64,000 nt of DNA from an uncultured Roseovarius sp. (GCA_947503145.1 CANNCP010000009.1:62001-126000); one strand, 5' to 3'; counted from the first letter of the stretch, positions 7,716 to 17,410 are shown. Made by a program: numbers and translations. The notes: generated by a model from the letters alone, not told the origin.

Positions 7716-9395
7716 ATGATTCGTAACGGTGGGCAACTTCTGGTCGAAAGCCTGGTCGCGCTTGGTGCAAGGAAGGCCTTTGGCGTTCCCGGTGAAAGCT
7801 ATCTTGCTGTGCTCGATGCACTGTACGACACGACGGGTGCGCTGGATTTCATCATGTGCCGGAACGAGGGCGGAGCCGGTTTCATGGCGGCTGCTTATGG
7901 CAAGCTGACGGGCACGCCGGGTATCTGCATGGTCACGCGCGGCCCCGGTGTGACGAACGCGTCGATCGGTATTCATACCGCAATGCAGGACAGCGCCCCG
8001 ATGATTGTCTTCGTGGGACAGGTCGGCACGGACATGAAGGGTCGTGAGGCGTTTCAGGAAATCGATTACAAGGCGGTGTTCGGCACGATGGCGAAATGGG
8101 TCGTCGAAATCGACGATGTAGACCGCCTGCCCGAGATCCTTTCGCGCGCATGGACACGGGCGGTGACGGGTCGACCGGGGCCGGTCGTGGTCGCGCTGCC
8201 CGAGGACATGCTGACCTCGACGACAGACGCCGCCCCACTCGGCGGCGCGCTCGACATTCCCGAAGCGGCACCCGCCCCGGCGACGATGGCCCGGATGCGC
8301 GAATTGCTGGCGGGTGCGAAACGGCCACTGATGCTGATTGCAGGCTGCAATTGGCGGGACGGCAGCAGCGCCAAACTTCAGGCGTTTGCCGAGGCGTCTG
8401 ATATCCCGGTCGCTGCGATTTTTCGCTATCAGGATCAGTTCGACAATCATTCTCCGGTGTTCATCGGTGAAATGGGCGTCGGGATGATGCCGCAGATCCG
8501 CGACATGGTGCGCGAGGCGGATGTGATCCTGGCGGTGAACAACCGTTTTGGCGAGATGTCTACCGATGGCTACACCCTGCTAGACTGCCCCGAGCCGAAA
8601 CAGACCGTGATCCATGTGCACGGCTCCGATCTGGAAATCGGCAAGGTCTACCGCCCGGCGCTGGGTATCCATGCCGGACCGAACGCATTTGCCGACGCGC
8701 TGTCGGGGATCACGCCGGTCAAGGGCGACCGGGCGGCATGGCGCAAGAAAGCCCGCGAGGCATACGAGGCGGGGTTCGCCCTGCCCGACCTGCCGTCGCC
8801 TGTCGATATGGCCAAGGTCTGCGCAATCATGCGCGACAAGCTGCCAGAAGATTTCATCCTCACCAATGGCGCCGGCAATTTTACCGTATGGCCGGGGAAG
8901 TTCTTTAAATACGGACCCAAGGCGCGGCTTCTTGCGCCGCAATCGGGGGCGATGGGCTATGGCTTGCCCGCTGCCGTCGCGGCCAAGGTCGCGGCCCCTG
9001 AGCGCACGGTCGTCTGCTTTGCCGGGGACGGCGATTTCCAGATGAACTGTCAGGAACTCGCCACTGCGCTGCAGGCCGGGGCGCAGCCCATTGTTCTGGT
9101 GCTCAACAACGGTATCTACGGCACCATCCGCGCGCATCAGGAGCGGAACTATCCCACACGGGTTTCCGGCACGACCATGACGGCAAACCCTGATTTCGTC
9201 ACACTTGGCGCGGCCTATGGGTTTCATGCGGAGCGGGTTGAGACCACGGCCGATTTCGCGGCTGCCTTTGATCGCGCACTTGATTCCAGAACCGGCGCAT
9301 TGCTGGAACTCAACATATCAGCCGAGGCGTTGACACCGCGCCAGACGCTTACTCAGATGCGCGACGGCGCGCTTGCAAGAAGGACACAGGCATGA
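7716..9395 (+). CDS. ThDP-dependent enzyme, acetolactate synthase-like
   Basis: This 559-residue thiamine diphosphate enzyme has the three-domain layout of acetolactate synthase and relatives. The start MIRNGGQLLVES is preferred because a GGGGA element precedes it. The activating glutamate is in CRNEGGAGFMA near residue 50, and the ThDP/Mg motif begins GDGDFQMNC and ends LNN, near residues 435-465. GYGLPAA is also typical. It is the first gene of a compact operon with HyuA (4-bp overlap), HyuB, an aminotransferase, an SDR and an FAD oxidase, and has no IlvH-type regulatory subunit beside it. A role in branched-chain biosynthesis is therefore unlikely; a catabolic decarboxylase or lyase is more plausible. 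The substrate is unknown. Confidence 0.85.
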   Translation: MIRNGGQLLVESLVALGARKAFGVPGESYLAVLDALYDTTGALDFIMCRNEGGAGFMAAAYGKLTGTPGICMVTRGPGVTNASIGIHTAMQDSAPMIVFVGQVGTDMKGREAFQEIDYKAVFGTMAKWVVEIDDVDRLPEILSRAWTRAVTGRPGPVVVALPEDMLTSTTDAAPLGGALDIPEAAPAPATMARMRELLAGAKRPLMLIAGCNWRDGSSAKLQAFAEASDIPVAAIFRYQDQFDNHSPVFIGEMGVGMMPQIRDMVREADVILAVNNRFGEMSTDGYTLLDCPEPKQTVIHVHGSDLEIGKVYRPALGIHAGPNAFADALSGITPVKGDRAAWRKKAREAYEAGFALPDLPSPVDMAKVCAIMRDKLPEDFILTNGAGNFTVWPGKFFKYGPKARLLAPQSGAMGYGLPAAVAAKVAAPERTVVCFAGDGDFQMNCQELATALQAGAQPIVLVLNNGIYGTIRAHQERNYPTRVSGTTMTANPDFVTLGAAYGFHAERVETTADFAAAFDRALDSRTGALLELNISAEALTPRQTLTQMRDGALARRTQA

Positions 9396-11473
9396 AGACC
9401 GGGGATGACATCCGCCTGGGCGCGGATATCGGCGGCACGTTCACCGATATCGCGCTCGACCTGCGCGGCACGCTTTACTCTGCCAAGGTGCTGACCACCT
9501 ACATGGCGCCCGAACAGGCCATTCTTGACGGGATCGCCATCGTGACAGAGCAGGCGGGGATTGACGTCTCTGAAATCGGCATGATCATTCATGGCACGAC
9601 GCTGGCAACCAACGCGCTGATCGAGCGACGCGGCGCGCGCACCGCGCTGATCACCACCGAAGGGTTCCGCGACGTGATCGAGATGCGGACCGAGAACCGC
9701 TTTGATCAGTATGATCTGAACATGCAGCTGCCTGTGCCGCTGATCCCGCGCGAGGACCGCTTTGCGGTCAAGGGCCGGATGAGCGCGCAGGGCGAAGAGC
9801 TTCAACCGCTGGACGAGGCAGGGTTGGAGGCGATCGCAAAGCAGATCAGCGAGCAGGGCTACGAGTCCATCGCCATCGGCTTCATTCATTCCTACATGAA
9901 CGACGCACACGAGAAACGTGCACGCGACATTCTGGCAAAACACCTCGATCTGCCAGTTTCGATCTCTGCCGAGGTATCGCCGCAGATGCGCGAATTCGAG
10001 CGGTTCAACACCGTCTGTGCCAACGCCTATGTGCGCCCGCAAATGGCCGATTATCTGGGCCGCCTGCAACTGCGCCTCAAGGACATGGGCGCGACATGCC
10101 CGGTTTTCATGATCCATTCGGGTGGTGGCCTCATCTCTGTCGAGACGGCGGCGGAGTTTCCCGTGCGACTGATCGAATCCGGCCCGGCGGGCGGTGCGAT
10201 CTTTGCCGCCGACATTGCGCGGCGGTTCGACATGGAGCGGGTGGTGTCCTACGATATGGGCGGAACCACCGCCAAGGTCTGCCTGATCGAAGCGTTCCAG
10301 CCACAGACCGCGCGCAGCTTTGAGGTGGCGCGCAGCTCGGGGTTTGCCAAAGGGTCGGGCATGCCGATCTCGATCCCGGTGATCGAGATGATCGAAATCG
10401 GCGCAGGCGGCGGCTCTATCGCCTCGGTCGATGCCATGAGCCGGATTCAGGCGGGACCAGAATCAGCGGGGTCCGAACCGGGGCCGGCCTGTTACGGCAA
10501 AGGCGGCACACGCCCGGCCATCACCGACGCTGACCTGCTGCTGGGCAAGCTTGATCCCGATAATTTCGCCGGCGGCAAGATCCGGCTTGATGCCGGGGCC
10601 GCAGCAGCGGCGATGGAGCTTCATGTGGGCGTCAAGCTGGGCCTTGATGCGCAGGCTGCGGCCTTTGGTGTCTGCGATGTGGTGGACGAGAACATGGCGA
10701 ATGCCGCGCGTGTGCATGCGGTCGAGAACGGCAAGAACATCAGCGACAACACGATGATCGCCTTTGGTGGCGCGGCCCCCCTCCACGCCGCCCGCCTGTG
10801 CGAAAAGCTGGGCGTAACGCGGTGCCTGATCCCGCAGAGCGCGGGTGTCGGCTCGGCCATCGGATTTCTCAAGGCGCCCTTTGGATACGAGGCGGTCGCG
10901 TCGCAGATCCAGAATCTTGCGGGATTCGATGCGGGCGGGCTGAACGTGTTGCTGAGTGATCTCAGGGCGACTGCCGAAGGCTTTGTGCGGGCGGGCACAG
11001 ATGGCGAAATCCTGTGCGACATCACGGCGTTCATGCGCTATGCGGGGCAGGGCTGGGAAATCCCGGTGGCGCTGCCTGTTCGCGACTTTACCGCCGCTGA
11101 TGAGGCGATGATCGAAGACGCCTTCAAATCCCGGTATGCTGAATTCTTTGGCCGCGCGGTCGAGGGGCCGGAGATCGAATTCGTCACCTTCTCGGTCAAG
11201 GCTTACGATCAGCGCCCCGAGGGCGAACGCCATGCCATCAATGAGGTCGGCACGGCGATCACGACGACGCAGACGCGCGCCGTGTTCGACCCGGCAGAGG
11301 GGCAGGAGAGGGATACGGCCATCGTGGCGCGCGACACGCTCCGCCCCGGAAACCGCGTGGCGGGTCCGGCAGTGATCGTCGAGGACGAGACATCGACAGT
11401 CGTGACGTCGCCTTTTGATGTGATCGTCCAGACGGACGGCTCGCTATTGCTTGTGCGCAGGGGATTGAACTGA
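9392..11473 (+). CDS. hyuA: Hydantoinase/oxoprolinase family, HyuA-type subunit
   Basis: This 693-residue protein is of the N-methylhydantoinase A / 5-oxoprolinase / acetone carboxylase beta family. These subunits bind ATP and activate an amide or ketone, working with a HyuB-type partner. The N-terminal nucleotide-binding signature LGADIGGTFTDIA is at about residues 8-20. The second part has SYDMGGTTAKVC and the GAGGGSIA segment typical of the hydantoinase A domain. It overlaps the ThDP gene by 4 bp and ends on the first base of hyuB, so the subunits are probably made in equal amounts. The substrate cannot be read; 5-oxoproline-like lactams, hydantoins and carboxylation substrates are all known in the family. 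Confidence 0.92.
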   Translation: MKTGDDIRLGADIGGTFTDIALDLRGTLYSAKVLTTYMAPEQAILDGIAIVTEQAGIDVSEIGMIIHGTTLATNALIERRGARTALITTEGFRDVIEMRTENRFDQYDLNMQLPVPLIPREDRFAVKGRMSAQGEELQPLDEAGLEAIAKQISEQGYESIAIGFIHSYMNDAHEKRARDILAKHLDLPVSISAEVSPQMREFERFNTVCANAYVRPQMADYLGRLQLRLKDMGATCPVFMIHSGGGLISVETAAEFPVRLIESGPAGGAIFAADIARRFDMERVVSYDMGGTTAKVCLIEAFQPQTARSFEVARSSGFAKGSGMPISIPVIEMIEIGAGGGSIASVDAMSRIQAGPESAGSEPGPACYGKGGTRPAITDADLLLGKLDPDNFAGGKIRLDAGAAAAAMELHVGVKLGLDAQAAAFGVCDVVDENMANAARVHAVENGKNISDNTMIAFGGAAPLHAARLCEKLGVTRCLIPQSAGVGSAIGFLKAPFGYEAVASQIQNLAGFDAGGLNVLLSDLRATAEGFVRAGTDGEILCDITAFMRYAGQGWEIPVALPVRDFTAADEAMIEDAFKSRYAEFFGRAVEGPEIEFVTFSVKAYDQRPEGERHAINEVGTAITTTQTRAVFDPAEGQERDTAIVARDTLRPGNRVAGPAVIVEDETSTVVTSPFDVIVQTDGSLLLVRRGLN

Positions 11474-13092
11474 TGAACCAGATTGAAGAAATCCGCATGC
11501 AGGTAATGTGGAATCGCCTGATATCGGTGGTCGAGGAACAGGCGATGACGCTGCTGCGGACCGCCTTTTCGACCTCTGTGCGCGAGGCTGGCGACCTGTC
11601 GGCGGGGGTCTATAACGCCAGGGGCGAGATGCTCGCGCAGGCGGTGACCGGGACGCCGGGCCATGTGAACACCATGGCCGAGGCACTACAGCACTTTATC
11701 AACGAGATCCCGCGTGAAGAAATGTATCCGGGCGATACCTATGTGACCAACGATCCGTGGAAGGGCACCGGTCACCTGCATGACATCACCATGGTCTCGC
11801 CGTCGTTCAATGGTGATGAGCTGATCGGGTTTTTCGCCTGCACGGCGCATGTGGTGGACGTGGGGGGGCGTGGCTTTGGCGCGGACGGCAAATCGGTCTA
11901 TGAGGAAGGCATCCAGATCCCGGTGATGAAATTTGCCGAACGCGGCGAGGTCAACAAGCATCTGCTCAAGCTCCTGCGCGCCAACGTGCGCGAAGCCAAT
12001 CAGGTGATCGGCGATTTCTACTCGCTCGCGGCATGCAACGATGTCGGCCACAAGCGCCTGATCGAGATGCTAAGGGAAGTCGACCTGCCGAACCTCGAAA
12101 AGCTGGGCCAGTTCATTCTGTCGCGCACTCACAAGGCCATGATGGAGCGCATTGCCGACCTGCCCAAGGGCGCGTGGTCAAACGATATGATGACCGACGG
12201 CTATGACGATCAGATCCGGCTGGTGGCCGAGGTTGCCATCGCCGATGACGGCGTCACCGTCGATCTGACCGGAACCGCCCCGATGAGCCGCTGGGGCATC
12301 AACGTGCCGCTGATCTATACCAAGGCGTATGCGTGTTATGCACTGAAATGCGTCGTCGCGCCGGACATCCCCAACAACGCCGCGTCGCTCGCGGTGTTTC
12401 ATGTGACGTCGCCGACCAATATCCTCAACGCCGCGCGCCCCGCGCCGGTCTCGGTGCGGCATGTGCTGGGACATATGGTGCCAGACCTCATTCTGGGCGC
12501 GCTGGCCAAGGCGCTGCCGGGGCAAGTTCTGGCCGAAGGTGCCGCGGCGCTGTGGAACGTGCATATCTCGGTACGTCCAGAGGCGGGCAAGGACGGGCGT
12601 CGTGCCGAAGTGTTGATGTTCAACTCGGGCGGGATGGGTGCGCGGCCTACGCTCGACGGTCTGTCGGCCACGGCGTTCCCCTCCGGCGTCCACACGATGC
12701 CGATCGAGGCCACCGAACACACCGGCCCTATCGTGGTATGGCGCAAGGAGCTGCGCCCGGATTCGGGTGGCGACGGCAAGTATCGCGGTGGCCTCGGTCA
12801 GGTGATCGAGATCGCGCCGGCCGAGGGGCACGAGTTCGAATTCTCCGCGATGTTCGACCGGGTCACAGCCGCCCCGCGCGGCCGTGATGGTGGACGCGAT
12901 GGCGCGTTGGGTTCGGTGATGCTGGACGATGGCACGGTGATGAAACCCAAGGGCTGGCAGTTCGTGCCTGCCGGGCGGCGGCTGGTCCTCAAGGCCCCCG
13001 GCGGAGGTGGTTTCGGGGATCCTGCGAAACGATCCGAGGACGCAAGGGCCGAAGACCGGGTCAGGGGTTATGTGACGGAGTCAGATAAATGA
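11473..13092 (+). CDS. hyuB: Hydantoinase/oxoprolinase family, HyuB-type subunit
   Basis: This 539-residue protein is of the N-methylhydantoinase B family, the partner of HyuA in ATP-dependent cleavage or carboxylation. The conserved early segment TNDPWKGTGHLHDIT near residues 92-106 contains the probable metal ligands. The glycine-rich C-terminal segment APGGGGFGDP is a further family mark. The start is 1 bp into the hyuA stop region and the end overlaps the aminotransferase start by 4 bp. Together with HyuA it forms the core of the operon. The separate A and B subunits fit bacterial hydantoinases rather than the fused eukaryotic oxoprolinase. Confidence 0.92.
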   Translation: MNQIEEIRMQVMWNRLISVVEEQAMTLLRTAFSTSVREAGDLSAGVYNARGEMLAQAVTGTPGHVNTMAEALQHFINEIPREEMYPGDTYVTNDPWKGTGHLHDITMVSPSFNGDELIGFFACTAHVVDVGGRGFGADGKSVYEEGIQIPVMKFAERGEVNKHLLKLLRANVREANQVIGDFYSLAACNDVGHKRLIEMLREVDLPNLEKLGQFILSRTHKAMMERIADLPKGAWSNDMMTDGYDDQIRLVAEVAIADDGVTVDLTGTAPMSRWGINVPLIYTKAYACYALKCVVAPDIPNNAASLAVFHVTSPTNILNAARPAPVSVRHVLGHMVPDLILGALAKALPGQVLAEGAAALWNVHISVRPEAGKDGRRAEVLMFNSGGMGARPTLDGLSATAFPSGVHTMPIEATEHTGPIVVWRKELRPDSGGDGKYRGGLGQVIEIAPAEGHEFEFSAMFDRVTAAPRGRDGGRDGALGSVMLDDGTVMKPKGWQFVPAGRRLVLKAPGGGGFGDPAKRSEDARAEDRVRGYVTESDK

Positions 13093-14294
13093 GCTTGATT
13101 GCATCGCGGCTCAGCGCGGTGAAACCGTCGGCCTCTATGGCCGTGTCGCAGGCGGCCAGGGAACTGGCCGCCACCGGCGTCGATGTGATCGATCTCGGGC
13201 TGGGAGAGCCGGATTTTGCGGCACCCGATCATGTCACCGAGGCGGCGTTCAACGCGGCCAAAGCCGGGCGGATGCTCTACACCGCTTCGCTTGGTGCCCC
13301 CGATTGCCGCAAGGCGGTCGCCGCGAAGTTCGCGCGCGAAAACGGACTGGATTATGCGATCGACGAAATCGCGGTCGCCAACGGAGCCAAGCAGATCATT
13401 TTCAACGCGCTCATGACCACGGTGAATGACGGCGATGAACTGGTCCTGCCGGCCCCCTATTTTGTGTCCTACCCGGAGATGGCCAAGCTCTTTGGCGGTG
13501 TCCCGGTCACCCCGGCCTGTCCTGCTGAGACCGGCTTTCGTCTGACACCCGAAGTGCTGGAGGCCGCGCTGACCGAACGGACCCGGTGGCTCTTTTTGAA
13601 CATGCCGGGCAACCCTTCGGGCGCGGTTTATTCTCAGGCGCAACTGAGGGCGCTGGGGGCCGTTCTGGCGAAATACCCCGATGTTCTGATCCTGTCGGAT
13701 GAGATATATGAACACATCGTGTTCGACGGGCGCGAATTCATCTCTTTCGCCAAGGCCTGCCCCGAGTTGCGCGAACGCATCCTGACCGTCAACGGCGTCT
13801 CGAAAGCCTACGCAATGACCGGCTGGCGTGTTGGCTATGGGGCGGGGCCGAAATGGCTGATCAAGGGCATGGGCACGGTCCAGAGCCAGTCCTGCACATC
13901 TGTGTCTGCCGTGGCCCAGCATGCGACGGTTGCCGCGTTGGACGGGCCACAAGAGGTGGTCACGCGCTTTCGCGAGGCGTTCGAGCAGCGGCGCGATCTC
14001 GTGGTGGCGGGCATCGCGGGGATCGACGGGCTGACCCTCGATCCTCCCGAGGGCGCGTTCTATGCCTATATCGGCTGTGCCGTGCTGATCGGCAAAGTGA
14101 CCCCGGCGGGCCACAGGATCGACACGGATGTCGATTTCGCGCAGTACCTTCTGGACGCAGGTCATGTTGCTGCCGTGCCGGGGACGGCCTACGGGCTATC
14201 ACCGTTTTTTCGCATCTCGACGGCGACATCCAAAGAGGTACTTTCAGAGGCGGTATCGCGGATCGCGCGTGCTGTCGCATCCTTAACAGATTGA
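13089..14294 (+). CDS. PLP-dependent aminotransferase, class I (aspartate aminotransferase-like)
   Basis: This 401-residue fold-type I aminotransferase carries its pyridoxal phosphate on Lys239 in the motif VSKAYAMTGWRVGYG. NMPGNPSGAVY and the DEIYEHIVFDG segment are also typical, with the aspartate of DEIY contacting the PLP ring nitrogen. The C-terminal arginine for the substrate carboxylate lies in FFRISTA. It overlaps hyuB by 4 bp. In this operon it probably transfers the amino group of an amino acid released or consumed by the hydantoinase step, but general aspartate aminotransferase activity is equally possible from sequence alone. Confidence 0.92.
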   Translation: MSLIASRLSAVKPSASMAVSQAARELAATGVDVIDLGLGEPDFAAPDHVTEAAFNAAKAGRMLYTASLGAPDCRKAVAAKFARENGLDYAIDEIAVANGAKQIIFNALMTTVNDGDELVLPAPYFVSYPEMAKLFGGVPVTPACPAETGFRLTPEVLEAALTERTRWLFLNMPGNPSGAVYSQAQLRALGAVLAKYPDVLILSDEIYEHIVFDGREFISFAKACPELRERILTVNGVSKAYAMTGWRVGYGAGPKWLIKGMGTVQSQSCTSVSAVAQHATVAALDGPQEVVTRFREAFEQRRDLVVAGIAGIDGLTLDPPEGAFYAYIGCAVLIGKVTPAGHRIDTDVDFAQYLLDAGHVAAVPGTAYGLSPFFRISTATSKEVLSEAVSRIARAVASLTD

Positions 14295-14309
14295 GATCGG
14301 AGAAAAACC

Positions 14310-15128
14310 TTGGGCAAACGATACAAGAAAATCCTCATCACAGGGGCCGCAGGGCGTCTCGGTTCCCAATTGCGGCGCGGTCTGGCGCCTTTGGCCGATA
14401 CGCTACGGCTGGCCGATATGGACGAGATCAAGGACCTTCAGTCGAACGAAGAGGCCTGCATCTTTGATCTGGCCGACGAGGCGGCGACCATTGCCGCCAC
14501 CGAGGGCTGTGATGCCATCGTCCATATGGGCGGTGCACCGCACGAGCGACCCTGGCAGGAAGTGCTCGACAGCAACATCCGCGGCTCTTACCACATCTAT
14601 GAAGGCGCGCGGAAACACGGGGTAAAGCGGGTTGTCTACGCCTCGTCCGTACACGCCATCGGCTATCACAAGATAGGCGACCACATCCCCTGCGACGTCC
14701 GCCCGCGTCCCGATAGCCTCTATGGTGTGTCCAAGTGCTTTGTTGAATCCCTCGCCAGTCTCTATTGGGACAAGTTCGGCATCGAGAGCGCATGCGTCCG
14801 GATCTTTTCGTCCTTTCCCGAACCTGCGGATCGCCGGATGCTGTGGTCGTGGCTGTCGTTCGATGATTGTTGCCGCCTCTTCAGTGCCTGCTTGACGGCA
14901 CCGCATGTGGGCAGCACGATCACCGTGGGCATGTCGGACAACAAGGTGAAGCCGGTCGACATGACTAATGCCGGGCATCTGGGATACGCGCCGCAGGACA
15001 GCAGCGAATCCTACCGCGAGGCGATGGAAGCAAAGACCGACGTGCCCGACCCGCGGGCGGCCTCGACCCAGCACATCGGCGGTTGGTTCGTGGATCTAGG
15101 CCATCCTGACGATGAGGATCAGAAGTGA
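14310..15128 (+). CDS. NAD-dependent SDR, uronate dehydrogenase-like
   Basis: This 272-residue extended short-chain dehydrogenase starts with TTG, with GGAG 7 bp before it. The nucleotide-binding motif TGAAGRLGS is near residues 11-19, and the catalytic YxxxK appears as YGVSK near residue 142. The segments RPDSLYGVSKCF and IVHMGG match what I recall of Agrobacterium uronate dehydrogenase (Udh), which oxidises hexuronates to aldarolactones. That parallel suggests a sugar-acid-like substrate, but the operon partners (ThDP enzyme, HyuAB, aminotransferase) do not fit a standard uronate pathway. Its end overlaps the next gene by 4 bp (GTGA). Confidence 0.82.
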   Translation: MGKRYKKILITGAAGRLGSQLRRGLAPLADTLRLADMDEIKDLQSNEEACIFDLADEAATIAATEGCDAIVHMGGAPHERPWQEVLDSNIRGSYHIYEGARKHGVKRVVYASSVHAIGYHKIGDHIPCDVRPRPDSLYGVSKCFVESLASLYWDKFGIESACVRIFSSFPEPADRRMLWSWLSFDDCCRLFSACLTAPHVGSTITVGMSDNKVKPVDMTNAGHLGYAPQDSSESYREAMEAKTDVPDPRAASTQHIGGWFVDLGHPDDEDQK

Positions 15129-16330
15129 ACGCCAGCTACGACGTAGTGATTGTCGGTGGGGCTGTGATCGGCTCTGCCGTCGCATACTACCTCACCGCAA
15201 ATCCCGACTTTAACGGCTCTGTGCTCCTGGTCGAACGTGATCCGACCTATGCCAAGGCCTCGACGGCGCTATCGTCGTCGGGCATCCGCACGCAATTCTC
15301 CAATCCGGTCAACGTGAAGGTCAGCCAGTACGGCTATCAGGTGATCCGCGATTTCGGCGAGATGATGGAAGTGGAGGGCGACAGGCCGGACCTCAACTTT
15401 CATCCCGGCGGGTATCTGTTTCTGGCCGCGACAGAGTCGCAGGCACGGACCCTGACCGAAAACCATGCGGTTCAGATCGCCTGTGGTGCAGATGTCGAAC
15501 TGCTGTCGCGTGACAAGCTGGCGGAGTATTTTCCGCATCTGCGGGTCGATGACATCGCATTGGCCTCTTATGGCCATTCGGGCGAGGGATGGTTCAACAA
15601 CACCGGAATGATGTACGGTTTCAGGGCCAAGGCTCGCGCTCAGGGTGCCACATTCGTCAAGGATGACGTCATCGGCATCGGTCGGGAGGGGGACAGAGTC
15701 ACGACCGTCACACTGGCCTCCGGCACACAGGTCAATGCGGGCCATGTCGTCAATGCCTCGGGCCCGCGAGCGGCGCTGACCGCGCGCATGGCGGGGCTTG
15801 ATATCCCGGTTGAGCCGCGCAAGCGGACAACTTTCGTCTTTGACTGCGCCCGGACGCCGGAAGGGACGGCCAGTATCAACGGTGGTCGTTTGCCACTGAT
15901 GATCGACCCCTCGGGCCTGTACTGTCGCCCCGAGGGCAAGTTCTTTCTCACCGGATGTCCGCCTGTCGATGATACGGTCGTTGACTGGGACGATTTCGAA
16001 CCGCGCTATTCCGAATTCGAGGAAATCATCTGGCCGACGCTGGCCGAACGCTCGCAGAGTTTCGAAGCGGTCAAGGTGATCAATCAGTGGGCGGGGCAAT
16101 ATGCCTACAACACGCTTGATCACAACATGGTCGTCGGGCGGCATCCGCAGGTGGCCAACTTTGTCTTTGCCAACGGCTTTACCGGTCACGGGCTGCAACA
16201 AGGCCCGGCGGCGGGCAGGGGGGTGTCAGAATTGATCATCCATGGCGGTTTCCGCACGCTGGACCTTTCGGAAGTCGGGTATGAGCGTATAGTCGAAAAC
16301 AGACCTTTCCTGGAAAAGGCCGTGATCTGA
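15125..16330 (+). CDS. FAD-dependent oxidoreductase, DAO family
   Basis: This 401-residue flavoprotein is of the D-amino acid oxidase/sarcosine oxidase group, which oxidises secondary or primary amines. The FAD-binding motif VVIVGGAVIGSAVAYYL is at the N-terminus, and the C-terminal FANGFTGHGLQQGPAAG completes the FAD site as in FOXRED1- and sarcosine-oxidase-like proteins. It starts with GTG inside a GTGA overlap with the SDR gene. It is the last gene of the operon; a strong hairpin follows. The substrate is not predictable, though an N-alkyl amino acid would fit beside a hydantoinase. Confidence 0.87.
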   Translation: MNASYDVVIVGGAVIGSAVAYYLTANPDFNGSVLLVERDPTYAKASTALSSSGIRTQFSNPVNVKVSQYGYQVIRDFGEMMEVEGDRPDLNFHPGGYLFLAATESQARTLTENHAVQIACGADVELLSRDKLAEYFPHLRVDDIALASYGHSGEGWFNNTGMMYGFRAKARAQGATFVKDDVIGIGREGDRVTTVTLASGTQVNAGHVVNASGPRAALTARMAGLDIPVEPRKRTTFVFDCARTPEGTASINGGRLPLMIDPSGLYCRPEGKFFLTGCPPVDDTVVDWDDFEPRYSEFEEIIWPTLAERSQSFEAVKVINQWAGQYAYNTLDHNMVVGRHPQVANFVFANGFTGHGLQQGPAAGRGVSELIIHGGFRTLDLSEVGYERIVENRPFLEKAVI

Positions 16331-16332
16331 TA

Positions 16333-16372
16333 CGGTAGTGTCCCCGCGGCCAGCTTTGCGGGGACACTACCG
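16333..16372 (+). terminator. Perfect 15-bp hairpin after the hyu-type operon
   Basis: The left arm 16333-16347 and the right arm 16358-16372 pair perfectly over 15 bp around a 10-base loop. The arms begin CGGTAGTG and end CACTACCG. It lies 3 bp after the FAD oxidase stop. There is no T-run, so it may slow or process the transcript instead of ending it, and the LysR gene 49 bp further on may still be reached. Confidence 0.6.
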
Positions 16373-16420
16373 CCCAGGGCAAACACGATCCCGGGGTTGC
16401 CTGCGGCCTGGAGACCGAAC

Positions 16421-17359
16421 ATGCAGGACGCTTCACTCAGGATGATACCGCTCAACGCATTGCGCGTGTTCTGTGTGGTCGCCCGCAAGGGCAGCTTTCG
16501 GGCGGCAGCGGACGAGTTGCGAGTGTCACCGCAGGCGGTGAGCCAACAGATCAAACTGCTCGAAGATATCCTCGGGGTCTCTTTGTTCGAGCGCAAGGGG
16601 CGCGTGATTGAGCCGACCGAGCGGGCGATCGTGCTGTCGCATTTCGTGCAGGCCGGGTTTGACGAATTTGCCGAAGGTGTGCGGCGGATTTCCACCGCCG
16701 CCTATCGCAACCGCATCAACATCAATGTCAGCCCCTATTTCGCCACCCGGTATCTGATGGCGCGGCTGGACCGGTTTCGTGATCTGCTGCCGGGGGCCGA
16801 TCTGCGGCTGACCACGATGATCGAATTGCCGGACTTTACTGCCGACGAAGTGGATGTTTCGATCCAGTGGGGATTTGGTGCCTGGAAGGATCACGAGGTC
16901 ACGCTGCTGGTGCGCGACCCCAAGATCATCTGCTGTTCTCCCGCGCTTGCCCAAAAGATCAAGACACCCGAAGATCTGAGCAGGCTTACATTACTGCATC
17001 CGGTGCTGGCGCGGACCCTCTGGACCCGCGTTCTGTACCACCTTGGACAGACGGCCTGTGATCCTGCGGGGGAGTTCGAGCTTCAGGATGCCGCGACCAT
17101 GCGCCGGGGTGCTATCAGTGGTCTGGGGATCGGGCTGGTGTCGGAAATAGATTCGCAGGAAGATCTGGCATCCGGCCGTCTGGTTGCCCCTTTGGGTGTC
17201 GATGCCCTGAAGACCATGAATGAAGCGGATATTCCGGGCTTTTATCTGGTCCTGCCAAAATCCCACCGGCGGATAGAGGCCGTGGCCACCTTCTGTGATT
17301 GGATCACGCAAGAGAGTTGGGATGTACCTCTGGACCTGCCGCCTGTCAGCCTGCCATGA
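16421..17359 (+). CDS. LysR-family transcriptional regulator, GcvA-like
   Basis: This 312-residue LTTR starts at ATG 16421 with GGAG 8 bp upstream; a TTG reading 24 bp earlier has no support. The helix-turn-helix covers about residues 15-50, with GSFRAAADELRVSPQAVSQ as its core. The effector domain has the GcvA-type layout. It sits on the same strand directly after the six-gene operon and is the natural candidate for its regulator. A palindrome at 7524-7553 could be one of its sites, but the usual divergent LTTR arrangement is absent, so the link is inference. Confidence 0.9.
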   Translation: MQDASLRMIPLNALRVFCVVARKGSFRAAADELRVSPQAVSQQIKLLEDILGVSLFERKGRVIEPTERAIVLSHFVQAGFDEFAEGVRRISTAAYRNRININVSPYFATRYLMARLDRFRDLLPGADLRLTTMIELPDFTADEVDVSIQWGFGAWKDHEVTLLVRDPKIICCSPALAQKIKTPEDLSRLTLLHPVLARTLWTRVLYHLGQTACDPAGEFELQDAATMRRGAISGLGIGLVSEIDSQEDLASGRLVAPLGVDALKTMNEADIPGFYLVLPKSHRRIEAVATFCDWITQESWDVPLDLPPVSLP

Positions 17360-17410
17360 GGTTCGATAGGTCGGAACCAAAATCGGCGCGCGGGGCTGCA
17401 GTCCGGATGT

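Noticed and set aside
13853-14467. Plus-strand frame across the aminotransferase end
   Set aside because: It overlaps two genes with strong motifs and has arginine-rich shadow composition.
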